DNA from: Oscillospiraceae bacterium
GTDB lineage: Bacteria > Bacillota > Clostridia > Oscillospirales > Acutalibacteraceae
Direction: 5' to 3'
Assembly: GCA_902796295.1 (NCBI GenBank)
Contig: CADBOL010000169.1
Coordinates: 1-6,285, forward strand
DNA: 6,285 nucleotides
The translations under genes were made by a program, and so were the position numbers. The notes under the pieces were generated by a model. The model saw nothing but the letters and a program-made list of their open reading frames with translations. It was not told the origin of the DNA and ran no database searches. Shown in pieces: positions 4,588 through 6,285 of the stretch. The number at the start of each line of letters is the position of its first letter. The first letter of the stretch is position 1.

Positions 4588-6285
4588 ATGATTAAAGCCG
4601 GTACATATAAATCCGATAAATTTATAATGAGAAGCAGGGAGTTTTTCGGCGCTGACAAAGGCCTTGAAAGCGGCAGGATTAACTGCGTTTCACTCTCTGA
4701 AGATTCATCCCTTATTGCAGGAACAGACTGCGGATTATACATTTTTGACGGCGGTAGATTTATACGACTTTTTGATGATATCCTGACCGGGAAAATCGGC
4801 TCAATTGAAAAGGCCGGCGATTCTGTATTTGTTTCACAGGATAATGCTGTTTACTGTATTAAAGGAAACAGTATTACCAAAGTCAGAGCGTTTGATTATC
4901 CGGTCATTGATGTTGTGTTTAAACGCGATCTGATGTGGGTGCTTACAGAGTATTCATTTATTTTAACCGATATTTCATTTTCTAATGACCTGGTTAACCG
5001 CCCTCTTGAGGGAGGCAGGGGAATTTGCATTGCGGTTTCAGACAGAGAGATGTATATCGCTACTGAAGATTATCTGAGTCTTATTCACGGCAAAAGACGC
5101 GAATGGAAAAACATTATACCTGCATATTCAAAAATGCCCGATAAAAACATATGTTCGCTTTCTTTTGACTCAAACGGTTATCTCTGGCTCGGTACGCGCA
5201 GCGGCAGCGTTATTTATGATACGGCATCAAGATGGATTGATTCTTCGGAAATTAAATATCTGCCCAAAAACCCTGTTTATAAAACCGTATTTGATAAAGC
5301 CGGCGGAATATATTTTGCGACAGATGTCGGCGCAGTTTATCTTGATAAGGGAAAGACAAAGTATTTCTCAGCCGACAGATGGCTGCCCTACAATAAAGTC
5401 AATGATATTGCCGTTTCCGATTCCGGTGAAATAATCTATGCCGCAACCGATGAGGGACTCTCTGTCATAAAGTCCATGTATACAACCCTTTCCGGAAAAG
5501 CGGCGGTATTTGAAGATATTATGGAAAAATACCATATCAGAAGAGGATTTACGGCAAACAGGGAGGGCACAGGTTATAATATTGAAGACGGCAGAGTACA
5601 TATCAGCGACAATGACGGCCTGTGGACCGCGTGCTATGTTGCTGCCGAATCTTTCAGATATGCGGTAACCGGCGAAGCGGATGCGCTGGAGAAGGCACGC
5701 AGGGGTATGAATGCTCTTCTGTTTCTGAATAAAGTTTCGGGAATACCGGGATTTACGGCGCGCGCGGTGAGATATCCCGGTGATAAAGGATACGGCAACG
5801 GCGATAATGAGTGGGCTCCGTCTCCCGATGGTGAGTGTGAGTGGAAGGGCGAGACCTCGAGCGATGAAATCACCGGCCATTTCTTCGGCCTTGGTATTTA
5901 CTATGATCTTTGCGCAGATGATGATGAAAAAGAAAAAATCAAAGAAGCTCTCTGTGCGGTTATGGATCACATCATAGACAATAATTACAGATTGATTGAC
6001 AGAGACGGGCTTCCGACAACCTGGGCATGCTGGAATCCCGATGCGCTTAATCACGATGAAAGATGGTTCAGCGAGAGGGGAATCAATTCACTCGAACTGC
6101 TCGGTTATCTGAAAGTCTGCAGCCATATATCGGGTGATGACCGATATTCTGCAGTATTCGACGAGTTCGTTTCAAAGCATCATTATCCTCTGAATATAAT
6201 CAGGCATAAGGTAAGAGATGCTCACTACTGCCATATTGACGATAATCTCGGTTTCCTTGCAACAATGACATATCTGCGCCTTGAG
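4588..6285 (+). CDS. Beta-propeller fused to a six-hairpin-like helical domain, partial at right edge
   Basis: The frame is open for 566 codons to the window end; the C-terminus is missing. Residues 28-298 contain seven propeller-like repeats, about 28-62, 68-100, 104-132, 143-178, 186-218, 228-262 and 268-298. The clearest is DSNGYLWLGTRSGSVIYD (194-211), which resembles the two-component-regulator propeller repeat (Reg_prop, PF07494). From about 305 a helical domain starts with HISDNDGLWTACYVAAESF (338-356), then EWAPSPDG (408-415), WKGETSSDEITGHFFG (419-434), LIDRDGLPTTWACWNPDAL (469-487), WFSERGINSLELLGYLKV (493-510) and HIDDNLGF (549-556). Repeated helices with W, D and E motifs look like an alpha/alpha toroid of the six-hairpin glycosidase kind. 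A carbohydrate-active or sugar-binding role is therefore an inference, not a demonstration. There is no signal peptide or membrane segment, which is unusual because Reg_prop propellers are commonly exported. I recall similar proteins of unknown function in diverse bacteria. The gene is divergent from the acyltransferase. Confidence 0.85.
   Translation, partial: MIKAGTYKSDKFIMRSREFFGADKGLESGRINCVSLSEDSSLIAGTDCGLYIFDGGRFIRLFDDILTGKIGSIEKAGDSVFVSQDNAVYCIKGNSITKVRAFDYPVIDVVFKRDLMWVLTEYSFILTDISFSNDLVNRPLEGGRGICIAVSDREMYIATEDYLSLIHGKRREWKNIIPAYSKMPDKNICSLSFDSNGYLWLGTRSGSVIYDTASRWIDSSEIKYLPKNPVYKTVFDKAGGIYFATDVGAVYLDKGKTKYFSADRWLPYNKVNDIAVSDSGEIIYAATDEGLSVIKSMYTTLSGKAAVFEDIMEKYHIRRGFTANREGTGYNIEDGRVHISDNDGLWTACYVAAESFRYAVTGEADALEKARRGMNALLFLNKVSGIPGFTARAVRYPGDKGYGNGDNEWAPSPDGECEWKGETSSDEITGHFFGLGIYYDLCADDDEKEKIKEALCAVMDHIIDNNYRLIDRDGLPTTWACWNPDALNHDERWFSERGINSLELLGYLKVCSHISGDDRYSAVFDEFVSKHHYPLNIIRHKVRDAHYCHIDDNLGFLATMTYLRLE

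Noticed and set aside
5368..6054. A long open frame on the minus strand (about 228 codons) opposite the propeller/toroid gene
   Set aside because: It is antisense to a well-supported coding frame with clear domain motifs, has no recognisable family, and its product is of odd composition (runs of phenylalanine from antisense lysine codons). It is a shadow of the real gene.

Overview
The window looks like an ordinary chromosomal stretch from an anaerobic, low-to-mid-GC Firmicute, most likely a gut-type Clostridia (Oscillospiraceae/Lachnospiraceae-like). The grounds are inference from content: AT-leaning sequence, strong GGAGG or GGTGA ribosome sites, near-consensus sigma-70/SigA promoters, and a DUF1015 protein with HI0933-type and COG2509-type flavoproteins, all common in Clostridia. 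I see no rRNA, tRNA, CRISPR array, insertion sequence or phage gene.

There are five protein genes in two divergent pairs. (1) On the minus strand, an HI0933/BaiN-type flavoprotein gene (814-2034) overlaps the start of a COG2509-type FAD-dependent dehydrogenase gene by 17 bases. The second gene runs off the left edge (1-830). (2) A 152-base divergent intergenic region (2035-2186) carries a perfect TTGACA-N17-TATAAT promoter for the rightward DUF1015 gene (2187-3431). It also holds a TTGATT-N17-TATAAT candidate promoter for the flavoprotein pair and a 13-base palindrome over that promoter's -35 box. (3) The DUF1015 gene converges on a leftward membrane acyltransferase gene (3454-4470). A hairpin with T-tracts on both sides serves as a shared terminator and includes the last codons of the acyltransferase. 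(4) A 117-base divergent region (4471-4587) carries TTGAAA-N17-TAGAAT for the rightward gene 4588-6285. That gene is cut by the right edge and encodes a beta-propeller fused to a helical, six-hairpin-like domain.

The flavoprotein pair is probably one translationally coupled operon of redox enzymes with unknown substrates. DUF1015 is a conserved family of unassigned function. The acyltransferase and propeller genes could both act in carbohydrate or cell-envelope chemistry, but only proximity suggests this. The most unusual item is the propeller/toroid protein. It has seven propeller-like repeats, then a helical domain rich in conserved-looking acidic and aromatic motifs. It has no signal peptide, and an in-frame stop just upstream fixes the start, so it appears to be cytosolic. 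I found no clear multi-gene novel system. All family names rest on reading motifs by eye, without database searches.
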